Below, in pieces: positions 35,916-44,786 of a stretch of DNA of 64,000 nt. The notes under the pieces were generated by a model. The model had not been told where the DNA came from and made no database searches. It was given only the letters and a program-made list of their open reading frames with translations. Made by a program: the position numbers and the translations under genes. The stretch covers positions 310,001 to 374,000 of the forward strand of contig JAXLYE010000003.1 in NCBI GenBank assembly GCA_046351595.1, in the 5' to 3' direction. How positions within the stretch are numbered: the stretch's first letter is position 1; each line of letters begins with the position of its first letter. The stretch comes from JAXLYE01 sp046351595 (GTDB lineage Bacteria; Myxococcota_A; Polyangia; Palsa-1104; JAEUJZ01).

Positions 35916-37142
35916 ATGCACCGATGGAGCTGGACCGTTCTGGCAAGCGCCGCTGCCCTCTGCGCCGGCTGCGAGCGTGAGGTGAGCCTCCCCCCCGGGC
36001 TGGCCTGGGAGTCCGCGCCCATGGCCCCTTACATCGGCAAGACCCGGCTCGGCGTGACCAACAACGGCGACGACACGCTGTCGTTCGTGTCCACCGACTC
36101 GCTCGATGCGCCGAGCGTCCTGGGCGTGATGCGCGTGGGCAACAGCCCCATCGAGCCCGAGGGGCCGCACCACCTCGTGGCCTCGCCCGACGGCGAGTCG
36201 ATCTTCTTCAACCTGTCGAACTACGTCGTTGCCGGCGTCGGCGGCCCGCACGGCGCGCACGGTGCTGGGACGGTCCCGGGTTTCTTGGTGAAGCTCGACG
36301 CCCGCACCGGGCGCAAGGTCGCCGAGGTGCTGGTCGATCGAAACCCCGGGGATGTCATCCTCTCAGCCGACGGCAAGCTCGCCTATGTCAGCCACTACGA
36401 TGTCGCGCGGCTCCAGCGGCAGCTCCTTGCGGCGGCCCCCGCCGAGCAGGGCTACAGCAGCCTCTACATCGTCGACACCGGCTCGATGCGGATCCTGTCG
36501 CAGACACCGCTGTGTCCGACGACGCACGGAGAGGGCCTCTCAGCCGACGGGCGCACGCTCTACGTCACATGCTCGCTCTCCGATCAGCTCGCGGTCGTGG
36601 ACGTGAGCGACCCGGCGAAGCCGACGCTGCGCGCCAAGGTGGACATCGGGCCGACGCCGGGCAAGCCGGGCAACCCGAGCCACGCGCCCTACGCGCTCAA
36701 GGTCCATCCGTCGGACGGCAGCGTGTGGATCTCCAACAACCAGTCGAACGACGTGCGTGTCTTCGACCCGCAGCGCATGCAGATGGATCCTGCCAAGGTG
36801 ATCCCGGTCGGCGGCGTGGCGATGTTCAGCGACTTCAGCGCGGACGGACGCACGCTCTACGTGCCGCATCAAGGCGATGAGCGCGTGACAGCGATCGACA
36901 CGCAGACGCTCGCGGTGCGGCACCTCGCGCTGCCCAAGGACCGCTGCATCGCGGCGCACGAGCTGCGACGGCTGCCGTCGGGGGACGGTGCGGTCGTGGT
37001 CTGCGAGGGAGACCACCGAGGCCCCGGGGCGCTGGTGTTCCTCGACCTGGCTGGCTGGAGCGTGCGCGGCTCCGTCCAGGTCGGCGTCTTCCCGGATGCG
37101 GCCATTGTGCTGCCGCCGCTCGCGCCCCACGCGCATCACTAG
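35916..37142 (+). CDS. YncE/YVTN-type beta-propeller lipoprotein
   Basis: 408 residues, lipobox ALCAGC. Repeated propeller blades: TNNGDDTLSFVSTDS, ILSADGKLAYVSHYD, LSADGRTLYVTCSLSDQLAVVDV, WISNNQSNDVRVFDP and FSADGRTLYVPHQGDERVTAIDT. Similar proteins in this phylum are surface-exposed and bind or sense metals or cytochromes. His-rich tail PHAHH at the end may bind metal. Divergent from the di-haem cytochrome. Start is ATG 35916. Confidence 0.85.
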   Translation: MHRWSWTVLASAAALCAGCEREVSLPPGLAWESAPMAPYIGKTRLGVTNNGDDTLSFVSTDSLDAPSVLGVMRVGNSPIEPEGPHHLVASPDGESIFFNLSNYVVAGVGGPHGAHGAGTVPGFLVKLDARTGRKVAEVLVDRNPGDVILSADGKLAYVSHYDVARLQRQLLAAAPAEQGYSSLYIVDTGSMRILSQTPLCPTTHGEGLSADGRTLYVTCSLSDQLAVVDVSDPAKPTLRAKVDIGPTPGKPGNPSHAPYALKVHPSDGSVWISNNQSNDVRVFDPQRMQMDPAKVIPVGGVAMFSDFSADGRTLYVPHQGDERVTAIDTQTLAVRHLALPKDRCIAAHELRRLPSGDGAVVVCEGDHRGPGALVFLDLAGWSVRGSVQVGVFPDAAIVLPPLAPHAHH

Positions 37143-37184
37143 ACCGAACGCCAGCAATCGCGCCTGTCGGCACCGGAGGCTTTC

Positions 37185-37799
37185 ATGATGTGGGATTGGA
37201 TCGCGCTTGGAGGATGGCTGCTCTTTGCTCTTCTGGCGTTTGGGCTGCGGACGATCGTGCAGTACCGGCGCACCGGCTCCACCGGGTTTCTTGGCTTTTC
37301 GGGCCGCGGGCTGGAGCGGCTCGGCGGCGTGCTGTTCGCCCTCGCGATGGTGGCCTCTGTCCTCGCCCCGCTCGCCTCGATCGGAGGCTGGGCCGAGCCC
37401 ATTCAGAGGCTGACGGATCCGCACCTGCGCTACGCCGGGGTCGGGCTGTATGTCCTCGGGCTGGCAGGGACGCTCTGGGCGCAGTGGGCCATGGGTAGCT
37501 CGTGGCGCATCGGTGTGAAAGACAGCGAGCGGACCGGCCTGGTGACGACCGGCCCGTTCCGCTGGGTCCGCAACCCGATCTTCTCGGCGATGCTCCTCTG
37601 CACGCTGGGCCTCGTGCTGCTCGTGCCGAACGTGCTGGCGGTGGGCGCGCTGCTCGCTCTGTTCGTAGGCGTTGAGCTGCAGGTCCGCATGCTCGAAGAG
37701 CCCTACCTCGTCCGCACCCACGGCGATGCGTACCGGGCCTGGGCCGCGCGCGTCGGACGCTTCGTGCCCTTCATGGGGCGCGGCGTGGACGCGGCGTGA
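37185..37799 (+). CDS. isoprenylcysteine carboxyl methyltransferase (ICMT)-like membrane protein
   Basis: 204 residues. Several membrane helices then the ICMT/PEMT-type cytoplasmic motif TTGPFRWVRNPIFSAML, with the following GVELQVRMLEEPYLVRTHGDAYRAWAARVGRF; this RxxxHP-like block binds SAM (here the key segment is RWVRNPIF). Family members methylate prenylcysteines in eukaryotes, and in bacteria various small molecules or metals are suspected; substrate is unknown. ATG at 37185 or 37188. It follows the propeller lipoprotein by 42 bp and likely shares its transcript. Confidence 0.8.
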   Translation: MMWDWIALGGWLLFALLAFGLRTIVQYRRTGSTGFLGFSGRGLERLGGVLFALAMVASVLAPLASIGGWAEPIQRLTDPHLRYAGVGLYVLGLAGTLWAQWAMGSSWRIGVKDSERTGLVTTGPFRWVRNPIFSAMLLCTLGLVLLVPNVLAVGALLALFVGVELQVRMLEEPYLVRTHGDAYRAWAARVGRFVPFMGRGVDAA

Positions 37800-37823
37800 G
37801 GCCGCGGTCCGCCTCGATGTAGC

Positions 37824-38231
37824 TCATCCCGGAACGCCGCCATCGCTGCGGGGCAGCCAGCCCCGGCGCCGCATCTCGCTGCGCAGCACGGCGCGGGCGT
37901 CCTCGCCGCTGGCCATGTGGTCGCGGCGCTTGTGGATGAGCTGCCCCTCGGGATCGAAGATCACCATGCCGTGCGTCTGGAAGTCGTAGCGGCGCACCGC
38001 CGCCTTGCCTTCGGGCGAGTCACAGTCGATGGTGCGGACTTTTACACGTCCGCCGAACTCCTGCTCGAAGCCGCTCACGGCGGCTTTCACGCGCGCGCAG
38101 TTCAGTCAATACGGGATGTAGTAGTAGTCGAGGCGGTAGACCGCTTCGCGGCGGCGGCAGCCGCCAAGGGACGTGGCCAGCGTCGCAGTTCCTGCGCCTA
38201 CAAAGACATCGGATCGGTCCTTGGCAGCCAC
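37824..38231 (-). CDS. predicted selenoprotein with thioredoxin-like UxxC motif
   Basis: 135 residues if the TGA at 38106-38108 (minus strand) is selenocysteine. The frame is continuous on both sides: upstream CRRREAVYRLDYYYIPY, then U-L-N-C-A-R-V-K, then FEQEFGGRVKVRTIDCDSPE, the cis-Pro-lacking YDFQTHGMVIFDPEG strand and a C-terminal helix. This is the layout of thioredoxin-fold redox proteins with UxxC. A SECIS-like hairpin lies downstream (38068-38086). The likely start GTG 38231 encodes a short N-terminus with LATSLGGC, a possible lipobox. The gene's 5' end overlaps a truncated vapD on the other strand, so part of the N-terminus may be lost. Confidence 0.68.
38068..38086 (-). promoter_or_regulatory. 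predicted bacterial SECIS element
   Basis: On the minus strand AAGCCGC, loop CGTGA, GCGGCTT: a perfect 7-bp stem. The loop starts 27 nt after the UGA and contains the G-U pair of bases typical for SelB recognition. No bulged U is evident. Confidence 0.55.
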
Positions 38232-38462
38232 GGCTTCAGCAGGAAGCAGGGCAGCGTGTACTTCGGAGGCCCCGAGGTAAACGCCGTCACTTGCATCTTG
38301 GCCATCATGGATCTGACGACACGACACCCGTGGTTTGCCGCATCCGCCACAGACGTGCGGATGCTCCAGGTTGAGGATGACAACGATCTGAAGCCCGTCA
38401 TCGCTCGCGCAGCCAGCCAAGCTCAGCCCGCCAAGAAGCCCGCCAAGAAGCCCGCAGCGTAG
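38199..38462 (+). pseudogene. vapD: 5'-truncated vapD fragment
   Basis: The frame from 38199 reads YKDIGSVLGSHGFSRKQGSVYFGG..., NAVTCILAIMDLTTRHPWFA, DVRMLQVEDDNDLKPVI, which I recognise as the C-terminal two thirds of VapD, a Cas2-like mRNA endonuclease toxin. The normal N-terminus with the first beta strand and its Asp is absent; the upstream frame has no start codon with a ribosome site and reads into antisense of the selenoprotein gene. A Lys/Ala/Pro tail (KKPAKKPAA) ends it. Probably inactive. Confidence 0.7.
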
Positions 38463-38565
38463 CCCAGGTTCAAAGGAATCGAGCAGCCTGGCTCGATTCC
38501 CTGCGACTCGGCCGGTGGCCAGCCTCAATTTGACACCCGGCGTCCGCTCTTCTAGGGTCGGCTGT

Positions 38566-38955
38566 GTGAAGGCGGCTCACGCCATCCTCGCTGTGCAAGC
38601 CAGCGCCCCCCTCTGGGTTCTTCAGAGGTGGGGCCGTGCGGCGCTGCGGCTGATCGCGTTGCTGCTGGTGCTGCAAGCGTCAGGGGCTGGCTCGCTGGTG
38701 TCCGCGCTGGCGGGTGTCGAAGAGGCCGGCTGCTCCGAGCGCTGCGCCGACGACGATGAGCCCGAAGGGGCACAGTGTCCCCCGTCCTGTCCGAGTTGCA
38801 CCTGCGTCCACGCCGCGTGGCATGGGCTGCCGGCGGTCGATCGGCCGGCTGTACGGGTGCGGCTCGCTCCGGTGGCCTTGCTCGCCGTTCCGTTCTGTAG
38901 CTCGCTCCATCCTAGCCCCAACCCGGCTGGCATCTTTCGTCCCCCCCGAGCCTGA
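38566..38955 (+). CDS. small Cys-rich exported protein upstream of RND operon
   Basis: 129 residues from GTG 38566 (ATG 38515 also possible). One hydrophobic segment (LRLIALLLVLQASGAGSLVSALAG) precedes a Cys-rich stretch CSERCADDDEPEG then CPPSCPSCTCVHA, then a Pro-rich tail. The spacing suggests a periplasmic metal-binding protein. Small proteins of similar composition precede heavy-metal RND operons in other proteobacteria as far as I recall. Lies 90 bp before the outer-membrane factor gene and may be its first operon member. Confidence 0.6.
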   Translation: MKAAHAILAVQASAPLWVLQRWGRAALRLIALLLVLQASGAGSLVSALAGVEEAGCSERCADDDEPEGAQCPPSCPSCTCVHAAWHGLPAVDRPAVRVRLAPVALLAVPFCSSLHPSPNPAGIFRPPRA

Positions 38956-39044
38956 AGGGCGCTGATCGGGGCATCCGTGCGTCTGCTGGCTGAGACGCTG
39001 GGCTGCTCTCCCGTTCGCATTCCTTTCAGCTTGAGGAGGGTTCG

Positions 39045-40412
39045 ATGTTCAAGCCCTGCGCGGCGCTGCGCCTGTGCGCGGCGCTGCTTGGTGCCATCGC
39101 TGCGCCTGCTCTGCCTGCGGCCGGTACGCCGCGCGAGCCGGTGCCGGCTGCCGAGGCGGCAGCCCAACAACCTGTTTCCCAGCACAGCCTCTGTGCGGGA
39201 CCGTTTGATGCGGAGGCCGTGCTCCGCTGTGCCCTGTCGAGCAGCCCGGAGCTGCGGCTGGCGCGGCAGGAGCTGGCCGTGGTGGCTGGCCGGCGCCGCT
39301 CGGCCAGTACCTTGCTGCCCGCTCATCCGGTCGTCACCGCCTCGGTCGCGGATCGGCGACTGTTCCGAGGTGCGCCGCAGGAACCGCAGACCCCGGCCCT
39401 CAACTGGTACGTCACGCTGTCGCAAGAGATCGAGATCGCCGGGCAGCGTGGTGCCAGGATCAAGGAGTCAGAAGCGGAGACCGCCGCGCAACTGCGCCGG
39501 GTCGCGGTCGCCGAGCAGGAGGTCGCCGCCAGCGCGCTGAGCGCCTACTACGAGGTGCTGGCAGCGGCTGAAGAGGTCCGTCTGACCGAGGACATCACCC
39601 GCATCGCCGACGCGCTGGCGGCGGCCAGTGCGGCACGCGCCAAAGAGGCGCTGCTGGCCCCCGTGGATGCGGACGTTGCTCGCTCCGAGGCCGTGCGCAT
39701 CGCGCTCGGGCGATTCGAGGCCGAGCGCCGGCATGCAGCCGCTCAGGCGGTGCTCGCGTCCCTGCTGGGCGTGCCAGGCCCGCTCGCTGTGGCCGGCTCG
39801 CTGGATCAAGTGCTCCCGGCGGCTCCGACCGCCGAGCCGATCGAGCCGAGGGTCCTCAGCGCGCTTGCGGTGCGGGGCGAGATCGCTGCGGCCGAGCAGG
39901 AGCGCAAGATGCGCATGGCGCGCGTGAGCCTGCTGCGCCGCCTGCGTGCGCCCAACCCCACCCTCTCGGTGTTCGCGCAGAGCGACGGCTTCAACGAGCG
40001 CGTGCTGGGCGGCGGGGTCAGCCTGCCGCTGTTCCTGCCCGCTCCGCTCGGGCCGAGCCGAGCCGGCGAGATCGGCGCGGCCCTCGCGCAGATCGAGCAG
40101 GCCGACACGTCCCTCGAGCAGGTTCGCCGCCGGGTGCGCATGGAGGTCACGCGCGCGGTTCAGGCCGAGCAGACCTTCGCCCGCGAGCTGCAGCTCTTTC
40201 CCCCGGACCTGACCACGCGCGCCCGAGCGGATCTACAGGCCATCGGACAGGCGCTGTCCGCGCGCCAGCTTGCCATCCGCGAGGCGCTTCTCGCGCAGCG
40301 CAGCCTGATCGAGCTGCTGCAAGCCCACATCCGCTCGCGCCTGGCCTTCGCGCTGGCTCGCGTGGAGCGCATGCGCGCGGCCGGACAGCCGCTCGCAGGA
40401 GGAACCCCATGA
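39045..40412 (+). CDS. TolC-family outer-membrane factor of metal efflux system (CzcC/CusC-like)
   Basis: 455 residues; GAGGAGGG upstream. Signal peptide LCAALLGAIAAPALPAAG. Contains the duplicated helical/barrel architecture of outer-membrane factors: EAVLRCALSSSPELRLARQELAV near the N-terminus and EIAAAEQERKMRMARVSLLRR (~290) in the second half, with LSVFAQSDGFNERVLGGGVSLPL as a barrel strand. Forms the outer-membrane channel for the adaptor and pump that follow. Next start codon overlaps this stop (ATGA). Confidence 0.9.
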   Translation: MFKPCAALRLCAALLGAIAAPALPAAGTPREPVPAAEAAAQQPVSQHSLCAGPFDAEAVLRCALSSSPELRLARQELAVVAGRRRSASTLLPAHPVVTASVADRRLFRGAPQEPQTPALNWYVTLSQEIEIAGQRGARIKESEAETAAQLRRVAVAEQEVAASALSAYYEVLAAAEEVRLTEDITRIADALAAASAARAKEALLAPVDADVARSEAVRIALGRFEAERRHAAAQAVLASLLGVPGPLAVAGSLDQVLPAAPTAEPIEPRVLSALAVRGEIAAAEQERKMRMARVSLLRRLRAPNPTLSVFAQSDGFNERVLGGGVSLPLFLPAPLGPSRAGEIGAALAQIEQADTSLEQVRRRVRMEVTRAVQAEQTFARELQLFPPDLTTRARADLQAIGQALSARQLAIREALLAQRSLIELLQAHIRSRLAFALARVERMRAAGQPLAGGTP

Positions 40413-41614
40413 TGCGCTCGCTTGTTCCCGTGCTTTCGGCTGCGCTGCTCGCCAGCGTCGGCCTTGTGGGCTGCAAGAAGAACTCGCCCGCTCCCGAGGC
40501 CAAGGAGCCCGCTGCGTCCGCCAAAAAGGACCACGACGACGAGCCCGAGGGCCATGACGAGCTGCCCACCAGCGTCCGCCTTCCCGCCGAGGTGCTCGCG
40601 AGTGCGGGCATCCGCACCGCGGTCGTGACCAAGAAGCCGCTGCCCGCCACGGTGGATCTCACCGGCGAGGTCGTTGCGGATCCGGATCATGTAACCAAGG
40701 TCGCCGCGCGCGTGCCCGGCCGCATCGTCGAGGTGCGCTTCAAGGAGGGCGAGCGGGTCAAGGCCGGGGCCGTCCTGGCAGTGATCGAGTCCGCCGAGCT
40801 GGCGCGGATGCGCGCGACGTTCGCGGCTTCGCAGGCACGCGGGCAGTCGGCGCAGAAGAACGCGGAGCGGCTCGGCAGCCTGGCGAAGACCGGGCTGGCC
40901 GCCGGGCAGGAGGTGGCGGGTGCCAACGCCGAGGCCCGCGCCCTGCAAGCGGAAGCTGCCGCCGCGCAGCGCACGCTCCAGTCGTTCGGCTTGCCGATGT
41001 CCGAGTTGAGCCAGGCGGGCTCCCGCCTGGAGCTGCGGGCGCGCATCGAAGGCTTCATCGTGTCGCGCAACGCCATCGTCGATCAGAGCGTGACCGCCGA
41101 GCACGTCCTCGGCGAGATCGTGAACCTGGATCGCGCCTACTTCCTGGGCCGCCTGTTTGAGAAGAACCTGGAGCTGGTCAAGGCCGGCGCCACCGCCGAG
41201 GTGCGGCTCAACGCCTACTCGAAGAAGGTCTTCATCGGCAAGGTCGAGAGCATCGGCAAGCAGCTCGACCCGATCGTGCGCACCGTGGTCGCCCGCATCA
41301 CGCTCGAGAACCGCGACGATCTGCTCAAGGTCGGCCTGTTCGGGACGGCGCGTGTGAACAGCGGCGAAGCCGAGCCCGAAGAGAGCACCCTCGTCGTGCC
41401 GCTGACCGCGGTGACGCACATCGGCGAGCGGGATGTGGTCTTCGTGCGGCACCCGGACGGCGACTTTGAGGTGCATCCGGTGACGCTCGGGCGGACCGCC
41501 GCCGGCCAGGTGCAGATCCTCTCGGGCGTGCGCGCGGGCGAGCAGGTGGTCGTCGAAGGCATCTTCACGCTCAAGAGCGCGGTGCTCAAGAGCACCTTCG
41601 GCGAGGAGGATTGA
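40409..41614 (+). CDS. RND periplasmic adaptor (membrane fusion protein), CzcB/CusB-like
   Basis: 401 residues; lipoprotein with lipobox SVGLVGC. A charged, His/Asp/Glu-rich linker (KKDHDDEPEGHDELP) may bind metal. Biotinyl-lipoyl-like halves: VAARVPGRIVEVRFKEGERVKAG (~105) and later LELRARIEGFIVSRNAIVDQ. An alpha-hairpin lies between. The C-terminal domain shows VVPLTAVTHIGERDVVFVRHPDGDFEV, then LGRTAAGQVQILSGVRAGEQVVVEG. Bridges the inner-membrane pump and the TolC-like channel. ATG 40409 overlaps the previous stop; pump starts 1 bp downstream. Confidence 0.93.
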   Translation: MMRSLVPVLSAALLASVGLVGCKKNSPAPEAKEPAASAKKDHDDEPEGHDELPTSVRLPAEVLASAGIRTAVVTKKPLPATVDLTGEVVADPDHVTKVAARVPGRIVEVRFKEGERVKAGAVLAVIESAELARMRATFAASQARGQSAQKNAERLGSLAKTGLAAGQEVAGANAEARALQAEAAAAQRTLQSFGLPMSELSQAGSRLELRARIEGFIVSRNAIVDQSVTAEHVLGEIVNLDRAYFLGRLFEKNLELVKAGATAEVRLNAYSKKVFIGKVESIGKQLDPIVRTVVARITLENRDDLLKVGLFGTARVNSGEAEPEESTLVVPLTAVTHIGERDVVFVRHPDGDFEVHPVTLGRTAAGQVQILSGVRAGEQVVVEGIFTLKSAVLKSTFGEED

Positions 41615-41615
41615 C

Positions 41616-44600
41616 ATGGGCTTCCTGACCGCCATCGTCAACGCCTCGCTCCGCAACCGCGCCATCGTGCTGGTGGCGGCACTGCTGTTCGTCCTGCTGG
41701 GCGTGCAAGCCGCGCTGCGCCTGCCCATCGACGCGGTGCCCGATGTCACCAACGTCCAGGTGCAGATCATCACCGCCGCGCCCGCGCTCTCGCCGGTCGA
41801 GGTCGAGCAGTACGTCACCGTCGCGGTCGAGCGCGCGATGTCCGGCATCCCCAAGGTCACGCAGGTCCGCTCGATCTCCAAGTACGGCCTGTCCGTGGTG
41901 ACGGTCGTTTTTGCCGATGACACCAACATCTACCTGGCGCGCCAGCTCGTGGCCGAGCGCATGCGCGAGGCGGAAGACGCGGTGCCCTCGCAGTACGGAA
42001 AGCCCGAGATGGGGCCGATCACGTCGGGGCTCGGCGAGGTCTTCCAGTTCGTCGTGCGCGGGCGCTCGCTGATGGAGGTCGAGGAGACGCTGGACTGGTA
42101 CATCGGCCCGCAGCTCCGCACCGTGCCCGGCATCGTCGAGGCCAACAGCTTCGGCGGTGAGAACAAGGAGTACCAGATCCACATCGATCCGGGGCGGCTG
42201 CAGGCCGCGGGCCTGTCCATCCACGAAGTCGCCGCGGCGCTGGAGCGCAGCAACGCCAACGCGGGCGGCGGCTACATCGAGCACAACCGCGAGCAGTACG
42301 TCATCGGCTCGACGGGCCTGATCCACAGCCTGGATGACCTGCGGACCGTGGTGATCGGAGCGACGCCGCAGGGCGTGCCCGTCACCCTGGCGCACCTGAG
42401 CGATGTGAAGTTCGGCCCGCGCCTGCGACGGGGCGCCGCGTCCATGGACGGCAAAGGCGAGGTGGCGGTCGGCGTCGCCCTCATGCTGCTCGGCGAGAAC
42501 TCGCGCACTGTGACTGCGGCAGTCAAAGAGAAGCTCGCCGAGATCGCGCCGAGCCTTCCGCCCGGCGTCCACGTCGAGCCCTTCTACGACCGCGCCGAGC
42601 TGGTCAACCGCACCATCAAGACGGTCACGATCAACCTGCTGGAAGGTGCAGGGCTGGTCATCCTGGTGCTGCTGCTCCTTCTGGGCGACCTGCGGGCCGG
42701 GCTCATCGTCGCTACGACGATCCCGCTGTCGATGCTGTTCGCGATGCTGGTGATGAACATCGCCGGCCTGTCCGGCAACCTGATGAGCCTGGGGGCCATC
42801 GACTTTGGCCTCATCGTCGACGGCGCGGTCATCATCGTCGAGAACGCGGTGCGCCGCCTGGGCGAGGCGCAGCGGCAGCGGCCGGCGCCGCTCAGCGCGG
42901 AGGAGCGCGCGGTCGTGGTGCGCGACTCGACCGTCGAGGTGCGCAGCGCGACGATCTTCGGCGAGGCGATCATCGCCATCGTCTACCTGCCAATCCTGGC
43001 GCTGCTCGGCATCGAGGGGAAGCTGTTCCGCCCGATGGCGATGACGGTGCTGTTCGCGCTGCTCGGCGCCTTCATCTTCTCGCTGACCGTGGTGCCGGTG
43101 CTGTGCAGCGTGATGCTGCGCCCGTCTGCGTCGCACCAGGACAGCCGCCTGCTGCGCTGGCTCCAGCGGTTGTACGAGCCGCTGCTCGGCAAGAGCCTGC
43201 GACACCGCTGGATCACGCTCTCAGCCGGTGTGCTGATGCTCGCAGTCGGCATCGGGCTGAGCACTCGGCTCGGCGCCGAGTTCGTGCCGCAGCTCGACGA
43301 GGGAGATCTATTGGTCGAGGCGCGGCGCCTGCCCGGCGTCTCCCTCACCGAGTCGGTCGCCATGGACAAGCGGATGCAGCGGGCAATCCTGGCGACGCCC
43401 GAAGTGGAGCACGTAGTCAGCCGCACCGGCTCGCCGGAGCTGGCCACCGACCCCATGGGCATCGAGCAGAGCGACGTGTACGTGCTGCTCAAGCCGCGCG
43501 ACCGCTGGCGTCCTGGGATGACCAAGGAGCGCATCGGCCAGGAGATCCAGGAAGCGCTGGCCCAGAGCGTGCCCGAGGTCGCCGGGGCCATCTCGCAGCC
43601 CATCCAGATGCGCACCAACGAGCTGATGGCCGGCGTGCGCTCGGACGTGGCGGCGCAGCTCTACGGGCCGGACCTGGCGAAGCTCAAGACGCTGGGCGAA
43701 CAGATTGCCGAGGCGATCAAAACGGTGCCTGGCGCGGCCGATGTACGCGCCGAGCAGAACGCGGGGCTCAACTACATCCGCATCCTGCCGGATCGAGCGC
43801 GGCTCGCGCGCTACGGGCTCAGCATCGAGGAGGTCAACCAGCTCACGCAGACCCTGGCCGTGGGCCTCCCGGTCGGGACGGTCTTCGAGGGCGAGCGCCG
43901 CTTCGGCATGGTCATCAAGATGCCCTTGCCCTTCGACGGCGCTGCGGAGGCGCTGCGCGCCCTGCCGCTCAAGTCCTCGATCGGGCAGATGGTGCCGCTG
44001 GGCGATGTGGCGCAGGTGGTCGTGGACAGAGGCCCGGTGCTGGTGAACCGCGAGAAGCAGTCGCGCCGCCTCATCGTCGAGTTCAACGTGCGCGGGCGGG
44101 ACCTCTTGTCCGTCGTGGACGGCGCTCGCGCGGCGGTCGCGCAGCGGGTCAAGCTGCCGCCCGGCTACCGGGTCGAGTGGGGCGGCCAGTTCCAGCACTT
44201 CACCGAGGCCAAGAAGCGGCTGCTCGTCGTCGTGCCGCTGGCGCTGCTGCTCATCCTGTTCCTGCTGTACCTGGCGTTTCGGTCGGTGCGTCCCGCGCTG
44301 CTGATCTTCTTCAACATCCCCTTCGCGGTGATCGGCGGCGTGGTCGCCCTGTGGCTGCGGCAGATCCCGTTCAGCATCTCGGCGGGCGTCGGCTTCATCG
44401 CGCTGTTCGGCGTGTCCGTCCTCAACGGTCTGGTGCTGGTGACGTTCAGCCGGCGCATGGAAGCGGAAGGCACGCCGCCCGCCGAGGCCATCCACAAGGC
44501 GGCGCAGCTCCGCCTGCGTCCGGTGCTGATGACCGCGCTGGTCGCCTCGCTCGGGTTCGTGCCGATGGCGCTGTCCGCCGCTCCCGGCAGCGAGGTCCAG

Positions 44601-44786
44601 CGCCCGCTCGCGACGGTGGTCATCGGTGGTCTGATGACGGCCACCGCGCTGACCCTGCTGCTGTTCCCGGTACTGTACGGACTCATCCAGCGGCCTGCGG
44701 CCAAGGCTGCCGCCGGGGGAGCACAGCCCGCTGATTCAGGCCCCAATTCCCTTCGCCAAGGAGGCGCAGATGGCCTGCACGGATGA
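41616..44786 (+). CDS. heavy-metal RND efflux pump (CzcA/CusA family)
   Basis: 1056 residues, normal for the HME-RND family. Twelve helices with two large periplasmic loops. The signature LRLPIDAVPDVTNVQVQI in the first loop marks HME pumps. The proton-relay helix 4 reads NLMSLGAIDFGLIVDGAVIIVEN (DFG.IVDGAV.IVEN, typical of Czc/Cus pumps). Metal specificity is not resolved: the CusA methionine triad is not evident as a cluster. Antiports metal with protons. Followed by overlapping P-type ATPase gene (17-bp overlap). Confidence 0.95.
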   Translation: MGFLTAIVNASLRNRAIVLVAALLFVLLGVQAALRLPIDAVPDVTNVQVQIITAAPALSPVEVEQYVTVAVERAMSGIPKVTQVRSISKYGLSVVTVVFADDTNIYLARQLVAERMREAEDAVPSQYGKPEMGPITSGLGEVFQFVVRGRSLMEVEETLDWYIGPQLRTVPGIVEANSFGGENKEYQIHIDPGRLQAAGLSIHEVAAALERSNANAGGGYIEHNREQYVIGSTGLIHSLDDLRTVVIGATPQGVPVTLAHLSDVKFGPRLRRGAASMDGKGEVAVGVALMLLGENSRTVTAAVKEKLAEIAPSLPPGVHVEPFYDRAELVNRTIKTVTINLLEGAGLVILVLLLLLGDLRAGLIVATTIPLSMLFAMLVMNIAGLSGNLMSLGAIDFGLIVDGAVIIVENAVRRLGEAQRQRPAPLSAEERAVVVRDSTVEVRSATIFGEAIIAIVYLPILALLGIEGKLFRPMAMTVLFALLGAFIFSLTVVPVLCSVMLRPSASHQDSRLLRWLQRLYEPLLGKSLRHRWITLSAGVLMLAVGIGLSTRLGAEFVPQLDEGDLLVEARRLPGVSLTESVAMDKRMQRAILATPEVEHVVSRTGSPELATDPMGIEQSDVYVLLKPRDRWRPGMTKERIGQEIQEALAQSVPEVAGAISQPIQMRTNELMAGVRSDVAAQLYGPDLAKLKTLGEQIAEAIKTVPGAADVRAEQNAGLNYIRILPDRARLARYGLSIEEVNQLTQTLAVGLPVGTVFEGERRFGMVIKMPLPFDGAAEALRALPLKSSIGQMVPLGDVAQVVVDRGPVLVNREKQSRRLIVEFNVRGRDLLSVVDGARAAVAQRVKLPPGYRVEWGGQFQHFTEAKKRLLVVVPLALLLILFLLYLAFRSVRPALLIFFNIPFAVIGGVVALWLRQIPFSISAGVGFIALFGVSVLNGLVLVTFSRRMEAEGTPPAEAIHKAAQLRLRPVLMTALVASLGFVPMALSAAPGSEVQRPLATVVIGGLMTATALTLLLFPVLYGLIQRPAAKAAAGGAQPADSGPNSLRQGGADGLHG

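Noticed and set aside
37917..38198. Upstream part of the vapD frame
   Set aside because: Antisense to the selenoprotein; VapD similarity begins only at 38199.
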